A stretch of DNA of 64,000 nt, taken from the NCBI GenBank assembly GCA_038503075.1, contig JBCAML010000005.1, positions 620,001 to 684,000 of the forward strand, in the 5' to 3' direction. The stretch comes from Gyromitra esculenta. Lineage: Eukaryota; Ascomycota; Pezizomycetes; Pezizales; Discinaceae. Both the position numbers and the translations under genes were made by a program. Shown in pieces: positions 36,432 through 49,233 of this stretch; positions within the stretch are counted from its first letter, which is position 1, and every line of letters begins with the position of its first letter. A model generated the notes under the pieces. The model was given only the letters and a program-made list of their open reading frames with translations. It had not been told where the DNA came from and did not search any database.

Positions 36432-39400
36432 CTATAGTTGGTTTGCGTAAATTTTTTTAGAGCTCCTAGCGATAGTATATGATACCTTACAATTGATGTA
36501 ACTTGCTATTAATCACAATATGTCACTCGATAAAAGATGCGGTATTTTTTGGGGTGATATGGCTTTCCGGCAGGCTGCTTTGTCTTACGTTCAGCGCCTA
36601 TCATTTTTACCGTATTTGGGTTTCTTTTGCTCTTGCTCATTACGGCATCCATTTTCTGGGGCTTACTAGCGTACGGCGCAGCAAGGCTCATGGATTTGGA
36701 AATTTCTATTGGTACATGTAGCAGAGCATCATATGTAGAGTAGGTGTTCGCTTGTAGCAGACGATGAATCTAAGTAAACCGGCAATTTATCAACCTCGTT
36801 GATTATACGTAGTAATAGTAATAGTAATAAGCATGAAATAAGGCTCGTATAAGTGTTTTGTAAGCCCGCCTGGAGAAGATATCAACATAGTAACTTGTCA
36901 GCTGACATCCCAAACCACGATCGGCCCAGGCATATGAAAATGACTGATTTGACCAGAGCGATAATTGCATGTACATGTATCTGCGATTAGGGCATAATGG
37001 TATATGCCGCTCATCTCTTGATGGCCTGCATTATTGAAGTGCCGCTGTCATAAGAATCTATGTGACAAAGATTTTAAAGCTAGGCGACAAACTTATGTGA
37101 TAGAGTCCTATTATCTAAGAAAGCGCTGGGAACCATGCTAGAAGAGGTGCGGCTGGGTTTGGGGCGAGTAAGATCACGCGCCTCAATGCCTTTTTCTGAT
37201 TGATTAGTAACCTAATAATTAGTTAGCACCGTTTCAGTTATAAATGGCGTATTTAGTCTTTGATAGCTAGCTACTTACGATTAAAGGAAGTACTGGAAGA
37301 GTTCTACGTTGACCTCGGTACTCTCTTTCCTACATATCTATTAGTTTTGCTTAGAAATAAACGCTGAGCTGTGCTACACGTATTCATACTGAAATTTTTT
37401 CACCTGTTAAACCCCTCTTTACCCTACACCGCTTAGCTGTACTGGTAACTACGCTATCTGTAGTTAACTATTGGACCACCCCAGTTTCGCTGCACGTAGC
37501 ACAAAGTAAAATTCCAAATTAATCCACGATTTTTTCTCGGTGCGGCATCACAGGAAACTGCCTGAAAATGGAACTATATTTAAAAATATTTCAAGCTGCC
37601 CCCCATGTTGGTATGAGTTATCGTTAGTGACTCCATGAAGTCCGAGCAATGCGATGTTTGATGCGCGACGCACCAAGCGAAGCCAGAACTCTCTCTTTGA
37701 AACTACATATAGCTAGGGGCGCCTTCACTTCATTTCGGATCGTGGCGAACGCGTTCTGAGTGGAGAAATGATACATGTATTTAAGACATATATTGTCATT
37801 AAGTTGGTCCGTGAGGATGGAAAATAATAATACATACATGTAGCCAAGGTAGAACGCGTTAACTACAGGGGAGTCGGGATACCAAGCGGCTATGGTATAA
37901 GCTCGCGGCAATCTCATCACCCCCACCATCACCTCCATACGCCGTGGATGCATGTAGCGTGTGTGGACTTTTATTCTCTATCTTTGTCTGGCCCGGTTTT
38001 ATGTTCCGTTAACAGACGACATTGACCAAAAAAATAGTATCACGAGTGATAAAGCGGAGGCAGGGTATACGTAGAGAAATAAATATGAAACTATGGGTGT
38101 GAATATCGGCCTGGAGCACGTTTTAGAACTTGGTTTTTTGGTGGGTGGAGTGATGTTAAGGGATCCTACGTCGATTAAGAGCAATCATTCTCCAACCACA
38201 TATATGTGTCTAGCGAAGGAAAGCTAAACAAAAGGCAAAAGCAGATAACATTATATCTCGGACTATTACAGTGGTTATCTAAGCTAAGGGGATTCTACTA
38301 AAGATAATGAGTTTCATGTGGGAAGCAACTGGGCTAAGCGCAGGAACTAGCACCAATGTCCTTGACCCAATGTGCCGAGTGATAAGCAATGACCAACCGT
38401 GGATGGCTTGTGGCGTAAACAGAAATACCCACTTTGCTTTCTGTGTGTAAACCTGGGAACCAAATTCAATGGACTAGTTTTCAATATGGTTTCTGCAAGG
38501 GGGTGCTTACACTTTCAAAAGGACCAGTCCTTTTGGGAACCCTCTCAAAATTTCCCCAGATCTATTTAAAAGTCAACCGAAAACCCATCAAAGGGGCCTG
38601 CCCTTTTTCAAACGTCAACACCAACGCTCTTATTAGTTTAAAACCTGGTACCCGGCATGCATCGAGAGATCTTGAGTCTGCATGATCGAGATTGCTATTC
38701 GGTAGAAGCCGTTATTAAATAGATAGATTAGTGAAATATCAACACAGATTCGTCTCGTTTTCGCTCTGAGGTGTCACTTTTTATAACTATGGTCTATACT
38801 AAGTGTAGAAAATTGGCTAGCAAGAGCAATATTTTGAAAGAGGGATCTTGACGGCCGCGGAACTGGGGCACAGGACATCAGCGTAAGAGCCGCAAGCGCG
38901 CCTCGTACTTACAATTTGGCTGACGTGAGCCGCGATGCATGTTATAATACGGTACGCAAATTAAGGTCGATCTAATAGTGTGAATCAAACTTTCCTTCAC
39001 CAGAGAACCGAGGGAGGTTTTGTGTCCAAGAATCATCTAGTTATTTTAACCTTTTGGTATTACTGGGTCGTATCTGACTGCTGGCTAAATACATACCGTA
39101 TCGCTCGTTCGTGCGATATCACGTGCATTGATTCATGCTATATCACTCGCGAGATTTGAGATTTAGCTAGACTAGCTAAGATTCTAATGGAACCTGTACA
39201 CAAGTCTAAAAAATATCCAGCTGTTAGAACTTGTTGTGTATAGGCTTAAGGAATGATACTGTAATTATAACTTCAAAAAAAAAACCTGGTTGAAACGTAA
39301 ATAAATTTTACTTGCTTCTTAGTCATTACAAGCCCCAAGTACCACTTCACTCACTTACAGCTAGCGCTTTGGTTAACTTGCTTATGTTTTGTTTAGAGAT

Positions 39401-41284
39401 GGCGTAATCTCGACGTTGGGGGATTTGCTCATCAGAGGAGTCAACGGACCAGTATATTGGCTCGGAGAGCCTGTATATTTCTGGGTTTCCTCCGCAAGTT
39501 TTCCTTGGCCGTTTCCTGGATGCTCTTCCCCCGTTACCCGGATGGTTTTCACCGGCTGCATTTCTAGGCGGCCAGAGGCCGAAATGGAGTGCAAGGCTAA
39601 TAAACCAAACCCCCAGGCGCAAAGGGCAATTTTTCCAAGCCTTTTGCACCTCCGAAATCAACCTCGAAAGCGGCTTTGCGGCACTAAGCCCCCACAATTC
39701 TTCCTGACCAGCAATCAGGAAACCGAAATGGGCTGCGAATGTCGGATGGCCGAACACCTGGACACCTCGCAGGTGATTTTCGCTTTGATAAATCTCGCCT
39801 CTTTACCGCCAGCCGGCGAAATAGGTCTAATGTTAGGTAGTTGGAAACATGAAAATTATCCAGCGCCATCATTTCCTATTCGGCAAAAATCCATCGGCGA
39901 TGGCTGCGGGCCATATCAAGATGGTATATAGTGTGGGGGTTCCTCTTTCATCGTCGAACGGTTGTCTGGTAATACTTTTTGGGGGGAGCATGGAAGTACA
40001 TGTGAATTCGTGTTATCCGTCAACGTGCACAATTTTATTCTCTCGATAGCGTGAGAGGGAAAAGAGTCATGACTGACGATGTAAGGGACGAACGGAGAAT
40101 ACTACATGGAAGGCCGGCAGGGATTTATTTACATAGAGAAGACAAGACTAGGGCTTGGGGTTCACCCAGGTTGCTGACAGCATGGGTAACTGGTCAGTGT
40201 GTTGTTGATTTGGACCGCTTAGCAAGGGATTTCAAACCCTTCGGGTAGGTGATGGCCAACTGGAAAAGTTGAAAGCGAGGCGAAAATAGGAATAAACCTA
40301 GGGGGGCGGCGAGCAAAAAGGGTAGTTTGGAGGGTTGGGATTACCAGGTGTGGCTAGTTTTTGCCTAGAGGAGTTGGTTGCTTGTTGCTGCGAGTGGAGG
40401 AGATACGGAGGAACATCCTCGCTGCTGGGTGCTTCTGCTGCTGGTGCCCATTCATTTCCTGTGTTTCCCTCCTAACCATCACGCATTTCCCCCTCTCTCA
40501 CTCGCTGTGTTTTGATTCTTCTGCCATGTATGCTACAATCTCTGCCTTTGTCAGAAGATTTCATTGATTACTGGCCGAGTGAGCGAAAGAGCGTGGAAGA
40601 GTAAGAGCAACACAGCGCGCGCCGAAGCGAGAGTAAGAGAGGAACCAAGACGGTTAAGAGAGTGTATTTGAGAAGAAAGATATCACCAATCCAACCACCT
40701 CCACCTCGAAAGCCGTATCCCATTACCTGCTGCAGTGCCGCAGCACACCAGCAGCTGCATCCTTCGTTCTCCCCTCTCCCCCCTCCGCCACTGCCAGCAA
40801 CTCCCCTTTCTTGTCTTTCGTTTCTCTTTCACTTCCTTGCCTCTTGTTCGGCGCCAGCCCGCGGATTAATCCCCCCTCTCTGTGTCTGTCTGTGCCCTGT
40901 TGACGTTGACGTTGTCGTTGCCGTCGCTGTCGTCGCTGTCGTCGTTGTCGCCATCTCGCCCGATCCCTCCCACTCGTTTGGATACCTTTCTCCTCGTCTC
41001 TCCATATTCTGTTCTGCTACGAAGCCGGAGCCAGAACCAGAGCCAGAGAGCAACGGCCGCTACCTCAACAACCCCATCACATCACCAACTACGTTCTCTC
41101 TGCTGCGTGTTCCATCTCTCCATCGAAGAATCACCGATACGCTAGACGTGCACGATCATCGGGGCCCTTCGTTTTTCCGAGAGCCCTGTATCCCCGAGAG
41201 CCTACTTCACTCTCTTTAATCCTTCTTATTCTTCACGCTACACCTTACAACAAAAAAAGGGCATCACTCCCCGAAATCTTATCC
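36432..41284. other. Long intergenic region before CDC4
   Basis: 36.4-39.3 kb is AT-rich with no gene. It holds four TACATGTA copies (36713, 36972, 37772, 37835), ATATCACTCG at 39140 and two short hairpins near 38517 and 38590. 39.4-39.9 kb is a GC-richer island with overlapping ORFs on opposite strands and no domain. 40.3-41.28 kb is pyrimidine-rich with GTC/GTT triplet tracts (40900-40955) and is probably the promoter and long 5' leader of CDC4. Confidence 0.5.
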
Positions 41285-44200
41285 ATGGAGCCACCAACAA
41301 TACCTCATGTACATAACCCACCCCCAAGACGGAATAACCGCCATCATCATCAACAGCAACAAAACGACATGTCTCCATCATCGTCATCGATACCTTCAAG
41401 CTCAACCTTGATAGCAAATTCACAGCCACGGGCTCGTCGTGATACCCGCATCGCCCCTTTCTCCTCAGTAGGACAGTTCTCTTTTGCACCCACGACTCAG
41501 ACTACTGTAGTTACTACAACGACAACTACAACCATGTCCTTTCCTCAACTAGTGATGAGACCACCAAGGAACTTAAATGAACTAGACCCGAAAGAATTCC
41601 CTTTAGCTGCTACCCCAACACCTCCAAATCTCAAACGGCTGTGTTTTGATTTGAACGGGAAACGAACTCACTTCAGAGAGACTGATGACCCTGAGCAGTC
41701 TTTAAGAGAGGTAAGAATCAAACCAATTTTGAGGCAAGACTTAGGAATTTTATTGACTTGAGAACCATTTATTAGCTCGATCAACTGGTGTACAACCTTA
41801 ATAGGAACAACGGCATTATTAGGAAAGTTATCCGAGGGGAAGAACATGCTGAGGAACTCAACCCTTTGACCAGCCCGCCTGCATCAGCTACACTTCCATT
41901 GACCAGGAAGCGCCCGGCATCGCCGGTATCGATATCAGAGGCTGCCGAACGCGTAGCCACCATACGGGGTAGTAACAAACGCCGACAAACGGGTAAACCA
42001 AGGATAGGGGTTACCAGTCCCAAAGTGAATATAGCGTCACCTAGGAAACATTTACGTTCTAGCCGGAATGCTACTCCGGCCACGCCTACGCGGACTGAAA
42101 GCCAGCTTCCGACCACATATGCTCCAAGACCTTTCCGGCCAGTTCATCAGCAACTAAGCCAGCTTCAAAATGCCCAGTCTCTGACGCCAGTTCAAACACA
42201 TCAACAAGAAACACCACTAACATTATCTCCCCGACTGGGGACCAAACCTTTAGACATGGATGCCGAAGATGCCAATATGAATGCAGCAACCCCAACACCG
42301 GGAGAAGATATTGATTTGGACGATGTGTCTGATGGAACGATCTTGGCAACATCAACCCCCCCCGAACTTGAAGGTGAGGCAAGGGCAGCTAGTGATGATA
42401 GCGGCCAGCCACTGAGCCTACCGAGCCCAAGCCTAAGTCCCGTGACTGCAGCCTTAACACATGGCAATAGCTACTTTTCGGCGATGGATACGGACGATAT
42501 CAACTCACCTCTAGAGTTACCACCAAGTGAAGAGGATATGATTGACGAAAATACTCAGATGATACTGAGTCCACGAAGAGATGTTATGCAACTCCAGACC
42601 CCCCAGGAGCCGTACACACCTGGGTTGATGGAAATTCCGAAAATGCTTGATTCTTTCGATGCAATGCCGTCCGCCGTTAAGACATACCTCATGTATCAGT
42701 TCCTCCGTCGATGTTCAAAGAGCACCCTCCAAACCGTCGCCGAAGTCGTTAACCCCGCGCTTAAGTGTGATTTCCTGACTCTTCTCCCCCCCGAACTGTC
42801 CTTGAACGTTATCAAATATCTTGATGTGCAGAGTCTGTGCAACGCTGCTCAGGTTTCAAGGCGATGGAGGGTTATAGTTGATTCAGATGAGTGGACTTGG
42901 AAGAAATTATTTGATGATGATGGATATGTCCTGGCGGAAGGGGAACTGGATCGTGCAGTCAGAGAAGGTTGGGGGTACCAAGATCCTCAAGGTAATGATG
43001 ATTGCGAAAGGGATATCAACGCAGGCCTTGCACCTAGTCGGTCAGGTCGTCATTCGAGTCATGGTAACTCGGCTTTCACAACTCCTCCGCCTATTGGAAG
43101 GCAAAAAAAGAAGATCAATACCAGAGCAAATTCTAAAAAGCAGCAAAAGAAACGGGAATCCGTAGAAACCCTTGGGAAAGAGGAGTTCAATGAAGTTATA
43201 TCAGAAATCATATCAAACTCTGTGGGGCCAAATGCAGCAGCACATGCGGCCGAGAAGGCTGGGTCAAAGGCTTCAGTGGGGTTGCCTTCATTAAGGAACT
43301 TGCACCTATTCAAGTCTATCTATCGCAGACATCACATTATCCGCCGCAGTTGGATCCGACCACAAGTAAAACCAAGGCATATTTCGTTCCGCGGTCATCA
43401 GCGCCATGTGGTTACCTGTCTGCAGTTTGACACGGATAAAATCCTGACAGGCTCTGATGATACCAACATCAACGTGTACGATACCAACACGGGTGCTCTA
43501 CGAAATAAGCTAGAGGGACATGAGGGTGGGGTCTGGGCATTGCAGTATGAAGGGAATACTCTCGTATCAGGTTCAACCGACAGAACGGTGAGGGTGTGGG
43601 ATATTTCAGGAGGGGTTTGCACGCAGATCTTCCATGGTCACACTTCCACTGTCCGTTGTTTGCAGATTCTCATGCCAACAAAGGTTGGAGTGAAGGCCGA
43701 CGGCAAAGATTTGATCATGCCGAAAGTTCCGCTGATAATTACTGGATCTCGAGATTCGACTCTCCGAGTGTGGAAACTCCCGATGCCAGGCGATAAGACC
43801 TACTTGCCTGCAAGAGATGGACAGGATAGCGATTCCTTCCTGAATCCGAGTAATAACCCGTATTTCGTCCGCACACTTTCGGGTCACCAACATTCGGTCC
43901 GCGCGATCTCAGCACATGGTGACACCCTTGTGAGTGGTAGTTATGATTACTCAGTCAAGGTGTGGAAAATATCAACTGGAGAGACTATTCACACCCTCCG
44001 TGGCCACGCACAAAAGGTTTATAGTGTAGTGCTGGATCACAAGCGGAACCGTTGTATAAGTGGAAGCATGGATAACCTGGTCAAGGTTTGGTCACTGGAC
44101 ACCGGCTCGCCAATCTACACTCTTGAGGGACATACTCAACTTGTCGGTTTGTTGGATTTGAGCCATGATAGGCTTGTTTCCGCTGCCGCGGACTCAACAC

Positions 44201-44655
44201 TGAGGATTTGGGACCCAGAGACTGGCCAGTGCAAACACACACTTTCAGCACATACTGGAGCTATCACATGTTTCCAACATGATGGCCATAAGGTTATTTC
44301 AGGATCTGATAGGACATTGAAGATGTGGAATGTGCAGACAGGAGAATTTATCCGCGATTTATTGACAGATCTGAGCGGTGTTTGGCAAGTCAAGTTCAAT
44401 GAGCGAAGATGTGTGGCTGCTGTGCAACGTGATCAAGTCACTTATATTGAGGTTTGTTACCTGGTCCCTCTAAAGCTAGTGTCACCTGGTTACAGTAAAC
44501 TGACATTCGTGTTTTAGGTCCTTGATTTCGGTGCTGCCAGAGATGGAGTCCCGGAAGAAAAAAGAGGGCGCAGGATCGTCGTCGATCTCAACGGTCGAGA
44601 AATCACTGATGGAAATGATACCATGGATGAAGGTAGTCATTCCCATCCGCATTGA
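41285..44655 (+). CDS. CDC4: Cdc4-type F-box/WD40 protein (SCF substrate receptor)
   Basis: Exons 41285..41710, 41776..44451 and 44518..44655 join in frame to 1079 aa. The N-terminal 470 residues are low-complexity (a His/Gln run, a Thr run, many SP/TP sites). The F-box starts at about 475 (LLPPELSLNVIKYLDVQSLC, then VSRRWRVIVDSDEWTWKKLF). A basic segment leads to WD40 repeats from about 680 to 1030, beginning FRGHQRHVVTCLQFD and including YEGNTLVSGSTDRTVRVWD and SHDRLVSAAADSTLRIWD. This repeat order and spacing is that of Cdc4 (Pop1/Fbxw7), which brings CPD-phosphorylated proteins to the SCF ubiquitin ligase via Skp1 in the nucleus. The N-terminal extension is longer than in yeast. The last 46 residues are polar, and a further 3' intron starting GTAGTC near 44631 is possible but not required. 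Confidence 0.93.
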
Positions 44656-47600
44656 AAATAGTAGCGCATTTTTACTGACTTGCAAAGAATAGCTGGCGAC
44701 GACTTCGAATAAGTTCCCGGATTGGAACTTTATTAGATTCGTAGTATCTGCTTGGTGTGGTAATTCATTATTATGATGTATTTCTTTATCTTTTCTTTTG
44801 GGTTGTCATTCAAAAAAAAACTGAAAAGGCTCTTATTTTTCGGCAAAATTTCACGGCAAAAAGATATTGAAGCCGTGTGCTCTGAAGGCAGCAGGCGGCT
44901 GTTGCTTTATGTACAAAGGATCATGGAGTTGTGTTTTATTTTTTCTATCCATTCTGTTTTTCCCCAGACGGTTGCATATTTGCTGTTTTACTTTTTTTTG
45001 TCCGTTTCCTAGGTCACTTTTACCTTTTCCACTTTGCCATTATTATTTTCAAGCATTGTTAAGGATTTTGGGGACATGGGGGAGCGATTCGGTAGCATGG
45101 AATTGGATCGTTGGGAAGATGTTTCGTGGGATTTCCGACTTGTTTTTTAACTTGTTCATTGTACCTTCGGCTTTGTTCGGCTTCTATCCTGGGGGTTGGG
45201 TTTTCTTTCCATTTCGATTTTAAAGGTTGTAATTTTTTACCTTTTGTTTACCTTTCTTTTGATTTCTGAGAAATGGCTTCGTTGATGGGAACACGAGAAG
45301 TGACAGAGTAAGGACCAATGTACGGAGCTGGGAGTTTCGGGTTGGTGGTGAATGGCGAGAGGAAGGAGGGTGGTTTTTGCATGCATAGCCCGCGGTGGTT
45401 GTTTCCTTTTTGTTTGGTCGTTACGGTTGTTTTGAAGAAAAGAAATTGGCCCAGCGGATCTGTATTTTGTTCGTCTTCGCCTATCTCTGGTTTTAGTTTT
45501 TTGATTTTATGCCTGTTATTTTTACGTTTCATCTTGGTGCTCGAAGTAGGATTAGGGGGGGTACTGGACGGAAGGATGGTACGCGTGGTGTTTTGAGATA
45601 GGAAAAGTTTTATTTTCTGCCATTGAGCATTGCGTACGGGGTTTGGTACAATCTGTATATGAGAGTCAAGTGGAAATGGGCAGCAGTTGGGTGGTTTTAT
45701 TTTTTTACGGTTTTATTTTTTTTGCTTTTGCTTTTCATCTTATTATCCTTCTCATGGTTTTCTGCTTTTTTACTGGGACGGCTTACGTTTGGGGTGAATT
45801 GTTGGCTTCCCACCTCCTTCTTTGCTGTTCTAGTGTTTTATTCTTTCTATTTCATCTCTTATTTACTGGGCCGGGTTTTTTGTGCATGTAGCGATATGCA
45901 AGGAGACAGGGATCGTCGGAGTGGCACATATAGGATAGGAGCAATGGAGATACCTAGTTACTTATCGCTAGCAAATAGTAGGTTGAGCTTATTTGTAGAT
46001 CTGTACGTGCGTTGGCGTTTCTCCCATGATACTGACACCTGGGGTGCAGTTCGTGCCCACCTATCTTTAGAAGTCTATGGCCATGTGCGTTTGAGACAGA
46101 CGAGTGACAACGGATGCTACCGCGTCTGGCGATAGAGTCGTGCGGCTGAGAATAATATATTTCCCTTATCTGGTCCATAGAGGGTCGCCACTGCGCTCCT
46201 GGTATCAATGATATCTATGGGGTGATAAGAAAGCAGGAAGGTGCTTCGAACCTCCCATTTTCACTCCACATGTATTCTCATATGTACCCCTAAGTACATA
46301 TATACTTGCTATCGCATCTTTATTTGCGTCCTCTAATCAACTATTCCCCGAACTTCATCAATAGCAACGATTCAGTCAGTCTGAAAAATTTATCCGTCGC
46401 ACCTTTGCCTTATTAAAGGGGAAACGTTCAGGATACCATGTTTCTGATAGGTTTGTATGCCGGATACCACAATTACTTCGCTTCTACCGTGCCCACAGTA
46501 ATTAAACCTATGTTGTTAGTTGCTTACCCCCTTTAATTTAGCCCACCTGATTAGGCAAGGGAAGCTCTAGATTTTGAATTATGGCTTCGCGGAAAATCAG
46601 GCAGTATTTTATTTCTTCTTAATACCCTTAAATAAAAATAGTATACTACAAAGAGTTATTTGGCATGAAGCCTATAGTGGTGTAAGTAGTGATATGGGTG
46701 GATGGGTGGGCGCGGTCAGAGCAAAATAGTTGTGGCATCCGGCATATGTGCATACAACCCCATTAGAAACATGGTATCCTGAGCGTTTTTCCCTTATTAA
46801 ATTGTTCATGTGATGTAACCCTCCTTATTTTGTGGTATATTGATAGGATCTCTTAGAGCTTGTTGACATAAAAACCGAGTAATGAACCATGCATAGATAA
46901 GTGGAAGATCGTAGTCTGACGACTAAATTAAGAGACTTTGAGGCTGCAATTTAGTTGTAAGATCCCTAAATCTTATGATTTGGCTTCTATAGTAATATTG
47001 CTATATATTATTAGTCATAATATATCACTCGTGAATATTTGATTTTGGGGCCAGCTATTCGTAGCGGGAGTGGCCGACTTCGTCGACAATACCTCTAGAC
47101 AATAAAGGGAAACTAGAGAGAGATACTATTAACATTACATATAATCTCTCACATACATGGAGAGATTGAATCCATACCTATGATACCTAACGAACTAGCA
47201 AAACACCTGGGTTGACTCATTCTCCAAAACTTAGCCAATCATATATTTTGAAAAAACACAACGAAACAATAAGAAAGCGAACGTCTAGAAGGTGATTATA
47301 GTCGTATTCAGGGTGGTAGTGTTAATAGTTGGTGTATGTGACGATAGGTAGCCTGAATTAGAGGAAGTTTGCAACTAAACTCAACAATGTAATTTTTACT
47401 ATTTCAATGTGCGTCCCCCTTCATAACATCTTCCTTTGTCTGACTGGTTTAAGTTCTGCTATATAAACCATACGTCGTGTCTCGAGCTTGCCCCATGTTA
47501 GACTTCAATATGCTCTCTACTGTTTTTTCTTGAAACAATTATCATTAGCGGGTCTATAGAATACTATATTGACTTCAGGAGCTTAGCGAGGAGACTGAGT

Positions 47601-49233
47601 CTTATCTTTGGGATTTTAGGTATACTAGGTGAACTACAGAATGTAACTGATACTTGAAAAATTACGTATATTTACCTCAGTAGGCAAACCGCCAGGCGCC
47701 GATAAGCTTTTAAAGATAGGCCGGCCTAAAGGCTACCCACTTTATGGCGTGATATAGGACCGCCAACCAACCTTTTTAGAGATGGGATTTAGGCAACCAG
47801 GTGAACCCACCAAACCTGCAGAAAAAACAGCGGACCATTAGGCGAAGTGAAGATACCCCTATCCTCGAACACGTCTACAGTCGCAAAAATGGAAAAGAGA
47901 AGAAAGCACTATAAACAGCTGCAATATCTAGGGATGCGATCGTAAGATTACATACCGTACCGTACCTGTAAAGAAACGGTAAAATACAATAATACGATAT
48001 GGAGCTAAACTGAGCACGCTATCTTCGCAAGTTTAGAGATTGAAGTTTATCGTGATGTTGATTAAATGTCGCCACTGCTCCCCCCATAGTGTGCCTTGCT
48101 AGATCTTGCTGGGAATGGCGGAAGCTGTATCTTACATCTTTTAATCTACCGTTTCAATGTTAATACGGCCCCGTATGGTAAACTGGCATAGTTTCCTGTA
48201 TTTTTGCAACCCTAGCCATATGTCCACAGTTTCAAGCAGTTTGTACTTCCAAGCAGAGAAGTAAACTGTTAGTTTGAAATAGTAATTGCGAAATTTTCTA
48301 TATCCTCGTGTTCTCCTTAAACCCTAAAACGTTGACCATTATAAGATCTCTAGATGAGGCTAGCAAGATATGATCCGATGCTGGCGGCAGCTTGTTGTGA
48401 GAATTAGGTGTGGGTTGATCGGCGGCAGACCCCTAGGCGGATTCGTGTTAATTTTCTCTGTTAATACATGTAGTCTGGATTCCAGGGTTTCGGCCAAGGC
48501 ATTGTAAACACTCTTCGGCTCTATAAAATTCCTATAAAATTCTTTCGCTAATCAATCAATCCTTAAGAATGAGTGGGAACGGTGATATGAGCGAGCTGCA
48601 ATGTGTGTCTGAAGTCTCAGAACTACTATAGATCCGACCGACCGCGGTTAGGCCAGAGATTACATGTAGGTTTGTGTATTGGACTCTCAGTATAAGTATA
48701 TTTGCGCTATAAGCATATTTTGGTAGTATATACGAGAACTAGGGTGTGGATCACCTAAATGCTTATATCGAGACATAAAGCAATGTTGAATTTTATTCTA
48801 AAAACGATATAATATAAACTAGAATGTTTAATTTACTTCATTGACATTACATGTAGTTGTGAGAGTGGGTTTTATTTGGGATATCCTGGTGAGCATTTCA
48901 CTCATGCCCCCCCACATCGAAAAAGATGTGTAAAGAGATTGTCCTTAAAATTGTTCAAGTGGATGATTGACGGAAATCTGTTCGGACGTTAAGAAGGCCT
49001 GCGGCCTCAAACATGCAAAAATCTCACGAAACTGTATAATCTTAGGGCTCATGGCAATAAAGTAACAATAAGAGTTACGTGACTCCCATGTCAGGGAATC
49101 TTGGGAATGTTGCACAGGATATCGATTTAAGATTTCGATGCCTCTAAACATCGCACAACCACATCCCATATCAGCCATACAAATTAGCCTTTCTGAATTC
49201 GTTAGCACGTCATCCACCCGACGCCAAAAAAGG
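44656..49233. other. 3' flank of CDC4 and 3-kb gene desert
   Basis: 44.7-46.1 kb is T-rich in the plus sense and looks like 3' UTR or flank; its ORFs are hydrophobic by composition only. 46.1-49.1 kb is AT-rich with no ORF above 60 codons until 48945, so it is the emptiest part of the window. It contains ATATCACTCG at 47022 and TACATGTA at 48465, 48661 and 48848. No transposase-like fragment was recognised. Confidence 0.55.

Noticed and set aside
40662..41219. 185-codon plus-strand ORF before CDC4
   Set aside because: No ATG start at its beginning, with Pro/Val/Ala runs from triplet tracts; more likely 5' leader of CDC4.
45248..46135. Several ORFs after CDC4, some hydrophobic
   Set aside because: T-rich 3' flank gives Phe/Leu-rich frames; no consistent domain or exon chain.
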